Origin: Diospyros lotus
Lineage: Eukaryota > Streptophyta > Magnoliopsida > Ericales > Ebenaceae
Direction of reading: 5' to 3'
DNA: 64,000 bases
NCBI RefSeq assembly: GCF_014633365.1
Contig: NC_068340.1
Span: 18,145,879 to 18,209,878, forward strand
Shown piece by piece: positions 25,091 through 37,705 of this stretch (positions are counted from its first letter, which is position 1; every line of letters begins with the position of its first letter). The position numbers were made by a program, and so were the translations under genes. Below the pieces are notes generated by a model. That model saw only the letters and a list, made by a program, of their open reading frames with translations, searched no databases and was not told where the DNA came from.

Positions 25091-25250
25091 ATAGTCGACA
25101 ACATCATATAACTGTCAACAGCTTCTAAGCCTCTAGTCGACTATATCCCTTTTCTGTGCCAAAGATAGTCGACAGCAACTTTGCGTCTGTCGACTATTCC
25201 CCTATTTTTCTTTTATGTAGTCGACTATGCTCTTCGAGTCTGTCGACTAT
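25091..25250 (+). promoter_or_regulatory. Second GTCGAC motif array, upstream of the extra ORF
   Basis: About seven copies or variants (ATAGTCGACAAC, CTGTCAACAG, CTAGTCGACTATAT, ATAGTCGACAGC, CTGTCGACTATTC, GTAGTCGACTATGC, CTGTCGACTATAGG) lie between pol and the extra ORF. They are followed 20 bp later by TATAAA (25270-25275) and a leader of about 240 bp. This copies the array-then-TATA layout of the LTR and suggests an internal promoter. Confidence 0.6.
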
Positions 25251-25513
25251 AGGCAACTATCGGGTTTCTTATAAACCCTAACTTCTCTTTGTATGTCCGG
25301 TTTGCTCTCCTTGAATCTCGACCCCTTCTCTCTTTCAAATCTCTTGCATTTGGTTGTTCGCGATTCCATCCAAGCACACGTTCTCTAAGTGCTGATCACT
25401 CGAAATCACCTTTGATAGTATCCTTGGTCATATCTTTGGCTTGCCCTCTTGGCCAAATTCGTGGTTTCTTTTTCTCTTCTTCTCTGTCGATTGCTTGTGT
25501 TTCATCATCTTAA

Positions 25514-26695
25514 ATGGCTCGAACGAAGAACTCGGATAAAGGCAAAGGTAAAGGAAAGGAGCCGGCGTCTTCAAGCCGTCCACCATCTCAACCGGGGCCC
25601 CAACTTCAACTTTTTAGTTCTGAGGGACAACAAGAAAGGTACTCCATTCATTTTGAGTCCCGAGAAGTACTTGAAGGTCGTTATTTGGATTTATCGTTTC
25701 TAGAATCCATTGGTTTTCCATATATTCAAACGTTTAAGGACTTTGGTTGGTGGGATTTTTTAACAATTCATATATGCATATATGAAGATGCGGTTAGGGC
25801 TTTTTATTCAAATGCTGACAATACCTATCATAAGAGAAAGTCGGATAAAAAGTTTAAGACCAACATTGGGGATTTTCCTATGGAAATTACTTGGATGTTA
25901 ATTCACGAACAGTTTAAAATTCCTTTGGATGGAGAGGACTATGCCTCTTGGACTCAAGATTTTGTTCAGGCTAGTAAAGAAGTCATAGGAGATGACTCTT
26001 TAACCACTAAAATCTCTGACATGTCAAGTATGGACTTGAACACAAGGATTCTTCATCTTATCTGTTGTCAAATGCTCTATCCTAGGAATGGAAGCTTTTC
26101 TCTTGTTACAAGACTTGATTTGTGGCTGCTCCAATGCATTAAAGCCAAGAGAAGGCCAAATTTGTGTCTACTGATGATTAACTTGATGATAGACTCCTTC
26201 TCAACTAAAACTAGGTCTCTTCCCTATGGTATGGCAGTCAGTGTTTTACTGGATAGTTTGGTTGGGAACATGGAAAATGCTAGAAAAGTATATCTCAGCC
26301 CCTCTCAACACATCACTGACAAGACAGCCATTAGAATTAGTTATGCAAATAAAGATGGTGAATGGGTTAAAGCTGACAAACCCGAAAATCCTAGAAAGAA
26401 AAGGAGATCAGAAGGACCATCTTCATCTCATGAAGACCTAGTAGTCCAAGGAATGGCAGATTTGAAATTAGACATATCAAGAGTTGAAACAAGTTTGCAA
26501 GAATTTAAAGAAGAAGTCAGGTTGGATTTGCAAAGTCTCCATCAGCAGCAAGAAGGCCTATCTTCTCAGTTGGGGCACCTTATTCAAATGTTATCTTCTC
26601 AGTTTCCTCCACCTGCTGCATCTTCTTCCATTCCATCAGTTGCCTCTCCTTCATCAGCTCAGTCTTATCCTTCCTCCATCTCTCCAGATGTTTAG
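25514..26695 (+). CDS. Extra copia ORF downstream of pol (plant-transposon-protein-like)
   Basis: An open 393-residue frame lies in the position where some copia lineages (SIRE-like) carry an env-like gene. The N-terminus is basic and Ser/Pro-rich (MARTKNSDKGKGKGKEPASS). The middle (about 50-275) resembles the uncharacterised plant transposon-protein domain often found in retroelement ORFs, with VRAFYSNADNTY and FPMEITWMLIHEQFKIPL. The C-terminus has a Lys/Arg-rich patch (NPRKKRRSEGPSSS), a short predicted coiled coil (MADLKLDISRVETSLQEFKEEV) and a Ser/Pro/Gln tail. No signal peptide or convincing membrane helix is seen, so an envelope role is not supported. It remains open although gag-pol is riddled with stops. 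Function unknown. Confidence 0.8.
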   Translation: MARTKNSDKGKGKGKEPASSSRPPSQPGPQLQLFSSEGQQERYSIHFESREVLEGRYLDLSFLESIGFPYIQTFKDFGWWDFLTIHICIYEDAVRAFYSNADNTYHKRKSDKKFKTNIGDFPMEITWMLIHEQFKIPLDGEDYASWTQDFVQASKEVIGDDSLTTKISDMSSMDLNTRILHLICCQMLYPRNGSFSLVTRLDLWLLQCIKAKRRPNLCLLMINLMIDSFSTKTRSLPYGMAVSVLLDSLVGNMENARKVYLSPSQHITDKTAIRISYANKDGEWVKADKPENPRKKRRSEGPSSSHEDLVVQGMADLKLDISRVETSLQEFKEEVRLDLQSLHQQQEGLSSQLGHLIQMLSSQFPPPAASSSIPSVASPSSAQSYPSSISPDV

Positions 26696-27018
26696 ATGAT
26701 GCCCTCATCATACATTTCATGTTACTTTTGCTTTATGTATGGCAAATTTTCATGTTATTTTAGTTATATGGTCTGTTGAACTAAACTATCCCTTTATGAA
26801 TAAATGTTTCAGTATTGACATTTTACTCTTAGTTATGTATGTTTCAATATGGCTGAATGGTTTACTTGCATTATCTCTATGTGTAGCTTGGCTTAAGGGG
26901 GAGCCTTAGTGTGTTTCAAAAAGGGGGAGTATAACTCTTTTTGATTTTGACAAAAAGGGGGAGATAAAATGTGCTTTTGAATTGTTGAATTGATTTTCAT
27001 AATTGTTTTGTCATCATC
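26696..27018 (+). other. Copia 3' internal spacer with repeated AAAAAGGGGGAG tracts
   Basis: Non-coding sequence between the extra ORF and the 3' LTR. It holds four purine tracts (GGCTTAAGGGGGAG, AAAAAGGGGGAGTA, AAAAAGGGGGAGATAA and the terminal one). Confidence 0.7.
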
Positions 27019-27031
27019 AAAAAGGGGGAGA
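27019..27031 (+). other. Copia polypurine tract
   Basis: AAAAAGGGGGAGA-type run directly before the 3' LTR start (TGATATTT at 27033), the plus-strand primer position. Confidence 0.85.
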
Positions 27032-27032
27032 T

Positions 27033-28337
27033 TGATATTTTACTCTTAGTAATGAAATGATTTTGATAAATGACTATATGAAAATCAATTTATACTATGA
27101 GGATTATATGAATGAGAAAATGAATTTTTAAGTATATAAGTTTGGAAGCAAGATATGAAAATCTATAAATGGCTATAAGTTTTGAGAATGATTTGTTTCA
27201 AAATAAACTTTTGAAGATCTCAACTTGCTTTCAAAAAGATCAAAATGAGGATTTGTTAAAATTTTCTATGTTTTCAAAAGGATAGTCGACTATGTGTTTC
27301 ATTCTGTTGACTATGCTTTAGAATAGTCGACTATCCATAGTCGACTATGTATAAGGATAGTCGACTATGCTGATTTGATCTGTCGACTATGTGAGGCATC
27401 TGTCGACTATTTCTTAATCTGTCGACTATCAAGTAAGGATAGTCGACTATGGCTTTTCATTTGTCGACTATTTTTGTTCTGTAAATTCAAAATTTTCTTC
27501 ACATTTTCACATCTGTCAACTATACACTTGTATTTGTCGACTATGGGATTTTTGTATTAAAAGATAGTCGACTATCACTTTCTGTCTGTCAACTATGCTT
27601 AGCTTTATTTGATAAAATAGTCGACTAACCTATTTTTTCTGTCGACTATGTGTTTCACAGAAACTTATAACGGCTAGTTTTTGGATGCTCGCCCAACCAC
27701 CCACAACGGTCCAAATTTTGAACTTGTCCACCATCAACTATAAATAGGTGGTTGAAGACGCATTGAAGGCTGCTGAATCTGATTGAATATCAAAAACAAC
27801 CGTGCCTTCACTGTTACATCGAGCGTTTATTTTTTTTCTCTTTGTATTTCCATTTAAGTGGCTTTGATATCTTACTGTTCTATTCTTTTAAGCCTCGATC
27901 ATTTATTTAAAGAGAAATAGCTTGTAACTAAGAGTTGTACTCTTAGAATCTCTACTTCATCTCTTGTATTTGTCCTAGCAGTAGCTAGAGGGTCCATTAA
28001 ATTGGAAGGTTGTACACTGCCTAGTCAAGGACTAGAGGACCTACTCGTATTGAGTAGGGAGTTTGATAGTGATATTGATTTTAAAAATCCTTAGTGGATA
28101 GCTAAGCTAGTGGACTAAGCTTGAAAGGCTGAACCACTATAAATCTGTGTCTTCACTGCTTTTCATCATTTCCTTTTTTTATTTTTGCATCCTTACTCTA
28201 TTGACTTTGTTTGCTCATTGATAAGTTTTTATTCTTCACCTTACGAAAGTATTTTTGCTTCTCAAAAGACATTTAAATTTTAATTATACCAATTCACCCC
28301 CCCTCTTGGTGAGTGCCATATCGTTTCAATTCTATCA
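27033..28337 (+). repeat. Copia 3' LTR
   Basis: 1305-bp partner of the 5' LTR, with the motif array at 27281-27650 and TATAAATAG at 27739-27747. Some motif copies that are mutated in the 5' LTR are intact here (GATAGTCGACTATGTG at 27281) and others the reverse. Confidence 0.95.
27281..27650 (+). promoter_or_regulatory. GTCGACTAT motif array in the 3' LTR
   Basis: The same array as at 19671-20048, about 16 copies, with one locally rearranged pair reading CTATCCATAGTCGACTATG near 27333. Confidence 0.75.
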
Positions 28338-28670
28338 GTTGTTGGTGAGAACCAACGATGACAACACCACGATGTCATGCCGGAGGTGGACACGCGATGG
28401 AGAGATAAAGTGAGATAGATAGAGTAGGTGAAGCGCCAGGTGAATGAGAGGCTGGCGGTGTTGGGGACGCATAGGGAGCGAAGATCATTGTTGGTGAGGA
28501 TCAACGACGACGACAGCACGACGTCACACCAGAGGTGGACACGTAGTGGAGAGACAAAGTAGGTGAAGGGCTAGGTGAATGAGAGGTTAGCGGTGTTGGG
28601 GACGCACAGGAAGCGAAGATTGTTGCTGGTAAGGATCAATGGCGACAACACATGAGACGTCACGCCGGAG
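28338..28670 (+). repeat. Minisatellite of ~130-150 bp units interrupted by the copia element
   Basis: Units begin near 28338, 28488 and 28620, each with TTGTTGGTGAGRAYCAACGAYGACRAC-type starts, GAGGTGGACACG, GTGAATGAGAGG and GTGTTGGGGACGCA. The first unit is split by the copia insertion (see 19340-19413). GC-rich frames on the minus strand here are not considered genes. Confidence 0.75.
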
Positions 28671-28827
28671 GTTTTCAAGCAATAGAGAGACAGGGAGAGA
28701 GATTTTCAGTGGAGAGTGAGAGGAGAACAATCTAGGTCATTCGAAAAGAGAGAGAAATAAGTGGTCAGGGACATAAATTATTTTACTTTCAAATTATCGC
28801 AAGAATTTGACCTTAAAATATCGTGAT

Positions 28828-28878
28828 AATTTGAGATTGTAAACCAAATTGTCAAAGTGATTGTTCATGTAGCATAAT
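28828..28878 (-). repeat. Right terminal inverted repeat of the composite segment
   Basis: Reverse complement of 8643-8693 with four mismatches in 51. A purine-rich GAGAGA sub-terminal region precedes it. Confidence 0.75.
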
Positions 28879-29229
28879 TGGCAAAGGTGCCATGTGTCAC
28901 CAACCCTCTAGTTGTTGGAGGAGCCCTCAAAATAATTCGAAAATTAAGAACTAGGTACCATTTGAGACTATACCTAGAAGTCACATCATAGAGGAGGTCT
29001 CAACAGAAATCATGCTCAAGCCGTAGAGGAGGTCTCAACAGAAATCGTGCTCAAGCAGTTTTAGATCAGGCTATATAAGCACTAATTCACAAAGGAGGTA
29101 ATGGGCTAATAATACTAATCTGCTTGTTTATCTTTTTTCTCACTTTTAAAATATCGAATACTACGTTGATCGTTGGAATATATTCCAAAATACGAAAGCC
29201 CTGTGCTTATAGGACTCTAATATGTAATA
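28879..29229. repeat. Tandem ~330 bp array, block 4
   Basis: It resumes at TGGCAAAGGTGCCATGTGTCACC, the next base of the unit broken at 8640. It includes one unit with a short internal duplication (GTAGAGGAGGTCTCAACAGAAATC repeated around 28990-29050) and ends near ACTCTAATATGTAATAC. Confidence 0.8.
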
Positions 29230-29645
29230 CTTCGAGTCCTAATTATCAAACAACAGACTTCAAAGAAGTGAAGTGTTCTGCCATTAGAGGAGCTCGATAT
29301 GTGTTGAAGATGGATGGTTACAGACTTGAAAATGAAATTAAAAGGCCGAAGTAAAAATGAATTTGGGCATTTGGTTGGATATCGAATTCTGTGTACACTT
29401 TGCAATATACAAATTTAAGGCGTATGTTAGTAGGACGCTTTGAGTGGTCTGCTTGGGTGGTGGGTTGCAGAAAAGGATCCATATAGAATAATGGAAAAAC
29501 GAAAATACAGTGGAAGGTCCACCACGGTGTTCATCATCTTCATCTTTGGTTTCAAGCAAATTAAGGTAAGATAATGGAGATTAATTTGGGTAATTCACAG
29601 TTAATGAGCTGCTTAATTAACAAGAAGATGAGAGGTGCTCATTGA
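29230..29645. other. No gene recognised
   Basis: Mixed-composition sequence between the array and the small minus-strand ORF. The short frames on both strands (29124-29559) have no recognisable domain. Confidence 0.4.
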
Positions 29646-29897
29646 TCATATCCAAGCCGTAGCCATCGTCGCAGTTCTGAGAATAGCTATGAATATCGTA
29701 GCTGTAAAGCCCAATAATTTTGCTTCTTTCCCGGATTCATAGAGCTTGCTGATGATGAAGAAGAAGAGCAACTGCGTTTGAAATTTCTCTTCATATGTAA
29801 GCCTTTCTTTTAGTTCCTTTCCTGTTGCTGCTAATGAATGCATTAATGGCACAAGAAAACCAATTACTTGCTTAATGGGAAGATCTGGATCTGTCAT
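29646..29897 (-). CDS. Possible small membrane protein, 83 residues
   Basis: I do not recognise this protein. From the second Met (MTDPDLPIKQVIGFL) the frame gives 83 residues with three hydrophobic stretches (about 10-24, 43-56 and 62-83) separated by charged segments (GKELKERLTYEEK, YESGKEAK). The first Met, 22 codons upstream, would add a CAC-repeat-derived His/Thr run and is less likely. A TATATAA-like box lies about 25-35 bp upstream of the chosen start (29920-29933, minus strand). It could instead be an exon of a longer gene or chance. Confidence 0.3.
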   Translation of the reverse strand: MTDPDLPIKQVIGFLVPLMHSLAATGKELKERLTYEEKFQTQLLFFFIISKLYESGKEAKLLGFTATIFIAILRTATMATAWI

Positions 29898-29933
29898 CTG
29901 TGAGTGAGTGTGTGTATGTGTTCTATATAATAA

Positions 29934-30193
29934 GAAAGCATCAATCTGCCTGCATATATACATATATATATATATATGTGCATGTATAAAGGTGTTAATT
30001 AATAATGGACGTCGTTTTCAACTCTTCTGTTCTCATCATCTTCATAGAATCATGGAGAAGGAACCTCTGCTTTATGGATTAGATGGAATTCCAAAAAGAA
30101 AAGATATTGTTTGCTTTAATGAAGATGCATGAATCGATGCAGTAGTAATTGATCGTCGTTTGTTTCTTTTCTACCTTTTCTTCTTCCGTCTAG
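29934..30193. other. No gene recognised
   Basis: A TA-repeat microsatellite (29957-29977) and pyrimidine-rich sequence. The short plus-strand frame at 29908-30132 has no domain. Confidence 0.4.
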
Positions 30194-31701
30194 GGGATGT
30201 TTGTTAAAATACAAAAAATAAAATATATCAAAGTAATTTGAAATATTTTTTATATTAAGATATAAAATGATGAAAATAAAATTAAAAAATATTTTAAAAT
30301 TTTTATTAAATTATTTATTATTTTTTAAAAATTCACTAATAATTTATTTTTTTGTTAATGTATATGATAAACATTAAAATAAGAGTTTTTTTTAATCAAA
30401 ATATCCTTATTATGAAATTTATTCAAAATTATTTGTCAACATCAATAATAAATTTATGATTAAAATAATATTTTATAATTAATATAAATTATCAAAAAAA
30501 TAAAAATAATATTTTATTTTCTAAATTCATGTTCAAAAATAGATTTAAAAAGAGTTAAAAAGTAGAAATAATTAGTGTTGAAATTACAATAATTCCACTT
30601 AGATAATTAAAAATGATCAAAATATATTTTCATAATAGATAATAAAATATAAAATTAAATAAAATAATTTAAAAATTAGTGAAATGAATTGTATTAGTTA
30701 ATAAAATATATATAGAGGGAGAAGAAAATTAAATTTTAAAAATTAGTAAAATGAATAATGTCATTTAAATTTTAAAAATTGTCAAAATATATGATAATTT
30801 AAAAATATATTAAATAATATTAATTATAAAAGTTAAATGAATAAGTTCTTTTAATAAATTTAAAATTTTAAAATGTATTAAATGACATTAATTATCTTAC
30901 AAGGAACATATAGCTAGGGTTGACAATTTTGGACACGACCCGATTACACAACACGACACGAAGTTAAGCAGGTTAGGGTTGGGGTTAATCGAGTTCGGGT
31001 CATAAACGGGTCAACTCGTTTATGACATGATTATTTTCGTGTCTTAGGCGGATCAACTTGTCTAACTCGTTTAGACACATAATGACCCGTTTAATTAAAC
31101 GTATTAACAAGTTGATCCGAACACATTAACACGATTATATACGAAATGACACGTTTAATTAAAAAAGTTAGTGGGTTGATCTAAACATGTTAATACGATT
31201 ATACACGAAATAATACGTTTAAAACTAAATAACACGTTTAACATGTGACAAAGTATGACCCGTTTAAATTAAATGGGTTAAACATGTTGTGACACGACAC
31301 GATACGACACGTCTAGTTAAACGGGTCGTGTCGTGTTACACGTTTAATAAACGTGTCATGTTCAAGTTTAAGGAATTTGACACGATTATTAAACGAGTCG
31401 TGTTTGGATTAGCCTGATACGTGTTATACGTTTGTCTCAATATGACACGATTATAACCCTCCAACATGTATTACCACCCCTACATATAGGTAATTGAGGT
31501 TTATTTACAAAATGTTAGATAAATTTATATGAGAGAGGATTTGAGATAAATTTATTTTAAAAGAGTTAGATAAGAGATGACGTGAAGACTTTTTTAAAGA
31601 TGGTCAAGTAAATTTAATAAATATATTAAAAAATCAAATATTTAAAATATTTTTTATATTTAAATTTTATTTTATCTTAATTAACAAACACTTAGTGAGA
31701 T
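30194..31701. mobile_element. AT-rich MITE-like element with TGTTTGTTAA inverted ends
   Basis: The left end GGATGTTTGTTAAAATACAAAA (from about 30194) is mirrored by AATTAACAAACACTTAG near 31680-31697. The interior is almost pure A/T and non-coding. Without the nested hAT element it is about 940 bp. The target duplication is not clear, so limits and superfamily are uncertain. Confidence 0.45.
30906..31489. mobile_element. hAT-type MITE with 8-bp target duplication ACATATAG
   Basis: The 568-bp element (30914-31481) has hAT-like inverted ends, CTAGGGTTGACAATTTTGGA on the left and the complement of AGGGGTGGTAATACATGTTGG on the right. It is flanked by a perfect ACATATAG at 30906-30913 and 31482-31489. 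The interior is full of ACACGACACG and CGTGTCGTGT stretches and encodes nothing. It sits inside the AT-rich element and is therefore younger than it. Confidence 0.85.
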
Positions 31702-34410
31702 TTTCGAGGAAGAAGTTGGCTGACGCGAAAGTGGACATCCATCGCCATCCAAAGTTGGAAACCGGAAAGGCTTTTAAAAGCTACGCGGGCACTTTCCATT
31801 TAAGTTTCTTCAGTGCATGATGATATGAATGAGAAAGTTAAAAAAGCTATATATAGATAGATGGCTACGCTAAACCGATTATTAGTGGATGATGCTATCA
31901 GAAAAATCTTTACAACTAGTTGAGCGAGCGAGCAGCTCAATCATACTCAATACATTCATTCCAATAAATTAGCTTATTATTTATGAACTAACCCTTTTAT
32001 TATTCATCAAAACATAATAATTTAATCATAACAAACATAATACCGTGGATTTGAGCCATTTCATGCCCTTTTTATTATTAAGAACGGAAAATAAAATCAA
32101 AAACTTTTCCAGAGGAAAGGGGCTTTTCTAAATGGAAAAAGAAAAAGAAAACAAAAGGGCCTATATCTAAGAAGTTCAGGGTATACTAGGCTAAAATAAA
32201 ATACAAGGGGGTTCAATTCCCAAATCCAAAGTTTATCTTGATTTGATTCAAATTTAGATATAGAGAAATTTATTTGAATTTAATTTAAATTTAGGTATGG
32301 AGGAGGATTCCCCTAAAATTCAATTGAATAGGAAGCAAAACAATCGGTGTCAATGGTTAAACAAGTAGTGGCAAAAGCAAATACTTCATGGCGGTGAGGG
32401 GAAGGGAGTAGTCGCCATGGAAGTTGCAACGACTAGCAGCAAGGCGATCATGGTGGTCGTGGCGTCAGGCAAAGTGGCAAGCAACAACTAAGGCAAAGTG
32501 AGGTGGTGTATGGAGGCGACTAATGGTGGTCGCGGTGACCAGCGACCTGTGACGGTCGCCCGCAGTGACGGTTTGTGCACACAAGCATAGGTGTGGGAGG
32601 TAGCCCATGGCGGCGACAACTGACAGCGGAGACTATGTTGGTTGTGGTGGCGGCCGGGCCAGCAGGTGGCCTGTGTTGTGCGTGGGCGGTGGTCGTGCGT
32701 TGTAGAAAGAAGAAGCTGGAGCAAGGAGATGAAGGGAGAATGAGAAAAAAAAAATTATAAAAAAATAGGAAAAGGGGAGAAAATGTCAAAAAATTTAGAA
32801 AAATTAAAAAAAAATTTGAAAATCAATTTGAACCTCGAAAAACGTGTCAAAGGCTCGAAAATGAGGGACCCTTGGATCCCCCAACTAGCGAGGGTCGGGG
32901 ACTCTAAATTTTTTTTAAATTTTTAATTTTTAAAAAAATTAATATATATTTTTTAATTTTTAAATATCAATACTTAATTTTATTTGAAATTTTTTAAATA
33001 AAAAACATCAAAGTGTAATTTTTTTTATACCAAACTTAATTTTTTTAATTTTTAATTTTTAAAGCATTTAATACTTAATTTTTAAATATTCTAAATATCA
33101 ATCGTGTAAGTTTTTGAAATTTTTTGAAATATTATGTAAGTTTAATACTTAATTTTTAAAATTTTTTAAATAGAAAAATACCAACCGCATAAGTTTTAAT
33201 GTATAAGAATTTGATATGGATGATTCAATTTCAAAAGAAATAATTTTTTTTTTAAATCATTGATGATCAAATGTTGTTTTTAGTGTAAAGTTTTATTTAA
33301 AGTATGAAGCTTAATTCAAAATTTAATATATTTTATTTTTAGGTGTTAATATGTCTTATTGAGTTACTTAAAGATGTAAATATTTAAAAAGATTTATTTT
33401 TTTAATTCTATTTTTTATTTTAGGCATAATAATTTTTTTAAAATTAAAATAATATAAAAATTAAAAAATCCCTGACCACGTATGGTGGGAGAACCCAAGG
33501 TTCCCCAACCTCGAACCAGGGATCCTCCCCTCGTTGATGGCCGCGATCATGGTGATTGGCATGTATTGTTTGATATTTAATTTTTAATTTAATTTATTTA
33601 TATTGTAAAACACTTATTAATGTATTTTATTATATAAATTTAGTAATTTATTTTATTATAAAATGTTAATAAGTATAAAATAACTTTAATTTTTATTTTT
33701 TTTCAATATTTACAATTTATTTTTTTCTTGCTCTTTTATTTTAATTTATAATATTAGTGAATATTATAAATCTTATATGCTTATTATTTATTTAAATTTT
33801 GTAAAGTGTTTAATATAAATAAAATTATTACATCATAATATATATAAATTATAACTGTATTAATTTTAATATTATTTATATCATACCTTTAGACACGGAT
33901 ATACTCTATTTACATTATATATCAAGGATACCGTGGGTAATATTCCCCCAAAAAATAAGTTTCGGGCATGAAAAATAGTCCAGTAAGACGAGCAATTCCA
34001 TAATAGTACTGTTTAAAGGAGAGGTACAATTTTCGTTCACCATAAGACTAGAACTGTATTGAGAGAATGAGAGGGAAGCCATGTATTAGGTTAAATATAT
34101 GCCATCCCCTACTTCATTTGAATGTAGTAGTAATTGAAAGGAATAATACTTGATGGTCGGCAGATACCCACACGATCACAATATCACATTAATATGAATG
34201 ATTATTTTCTCAAACAACTGATAGAGCTAGGCAATAGCTAAGTCAAGTATTATAAACCTATGATGAAAACAAAATGGTCTCTCAGATCAGACAAAGGTCA
34301 CAAAGCAAGTTCCAATTATACCATAAAAAACTGATGGATAAGCATACAATAATAAAAATTCTAGACCAGACAAACAAAATTGATGCTCCAGTCACTTTCG
34401 GTGTTTGTAC
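31702..34410. other. Intergenic, AT-rich with one GC-rich island
   Basis: No gene is supported. A GC-rich island (32380-32740) followed by purine-rich and A-rich sequence (32700-32830) resembles the central part of the 2402-4998 solo LTR in composition and in short patches such as AAAATGTCRAAAAA, so it may be a decayed LTR fragment. 32900-34000 is nearly all A/T. The last 300 bp probably include the RPL23 3' untranslated region. Confidence 0.4.
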
Positions 34411-37218
<2,808 letters not shown>

Positions 37219-37269
37219 CTTGATTCAGCTCCCTCTGCAGAAGAAAGACGGCAATGGCAAAGGCGTGCA

Positions 37270-37338
37270 AGGGTTTTATATGTTGTGAACTTGGAATCCA
37301 ACTAGGGTTTATGCGGGCCCAATAGGCCGTGAGGCCCA
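37270..37338 (-). promoter_or_regulatory. RPL23 core promoter: TATA, telo-box and site II motifs
   Basis: Read on the minus strand toward the gene, there are two site II-type TGGGCC motifs (37332-37338 and 37315-37321), then an AAACCCTAGT telo-box (37301-37310), then an ATATAAAAC box (37270-37280) about 55 bp upstream of the ATG. Telo-box plus site II is the usual signature of plant ribosomal protein promoters and ties expression to cell proliferation. Confidence 0.8.
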
Positions 37339-37705
37339 ATCCAATTACTTTACCGGCCTCTTCAATATAATTATTTCAAACATTGGCTAAATTTTAATTA
37401 AAAGAAAGTGAAATACTATATAACTCAAAAATTAAAATTCTTTTAATTTTATAACTTTTGTAGCCTAGGCCCAAGGATAGTTCTCCTCGAAGAAGTTTTC
37501 GAGAAAATCCTTGAAAAGTGTGGCCATGGTCAAATAAGCGTTTGTTAGGGTACCTCTATCTGAAGCTAAGGGGAGAGCATAAAAGGAATAAAAAAAAAAC
37601 AGGAAAAAAAAGGTAAGGGGCAGCAAGGTAACACTCACCCCTATAAATAGGGGTGAGCTGCCTTGCTAAGGGGCTTTTTTGGTTGCACAAGGAAGCCTCA
37701 CGAGT
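37339..37705. other. Intergenic, no gene seen
   Basis: AT-rich at first, then a mixed region including an A-rich run at 37591-37600. GGGGTGAGCTGCCTTGCT (37642-37659) partly mirrors GGGGCAGCAAGGTAACACTCACC just before it. Confidence 0.4.

Larger units (their letters stand above)
19414..28337 (+). mobile_element. Complete, decayed Ty1/copia retrotransposon with an extra 3' ORF
   Basis: LTRs of 1327 bp (19414-20740) and 1305 bp (27033-28337) share TGATATTTTACTC starts and TTCAATTCTATCA ends. The 8924-bp element is flanked by a perfect GTTGT duplication (19409-19413, 28338-28342). Order inside: tRNA-Met primer site, gag, protease, integrase, reverse transcriptase, RNase H (copia order), motif array, extra ORF, purine tract. 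Gag-pol is interrupted by six stops and one frameshift; the extra ORF is open. The LTRs differ by small indels (LTR2 lacks an 8-bp ATATGAAT-like stretch and a CATTAA block) and scattered substitutions, so insertion is moderately old. Confidence 0.95.
8643..28878. mobile_element. 20.2-kb composite segment with 51-bp terminal inverted repeats
   Basis: The left end (8643-8693) and the reverse complement of the right end (28828-28878) both begin ATTATGCTACA and match at 47 of 51 positions by eye. The tandem array stops at the left end in the middle of a unit and resumes at the right end at the next base of that unit, so the whole segment looks like one insertion. A 3-bp TGG flanks both ends (8640-8642, 28879-28881). 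The 8-11 bp duplication expected of a Mutator-like element is not visible. Inside are a FAR1-type MULE-transposase gene remnant and a captured uncoupling-protein gene fragment, plus three later retrotransposon insertions totalling about 12 kb. Without those the parent would be about 8.2 kb. A Mutator-like (Pack-MULE) parent is an inference; two unrelated MITE ends in opposite orientation are the alternative. Confidence 0.6.

Noticed and set aside
25514..26695. Calling the extra copia ORF an envelope gene
   Set aside because: No signal peptide, no convincing transmembrane segment and no processing site. Only the position resembles env-like ORFs.
8643..28878. Treating the two 51-bp ends as independent MITEs
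   Set aside because: Not excluded, but the exact register of the array across the segment makes one insertion the simpler reading, so it is kept as the main hypothesis with moderate confidence.
32380..32830. GC-rich ORFs of 61-89 codons as a gene
   Set aside because: Open on both strands, no domain, and the island resembles decayed LTR sequence.
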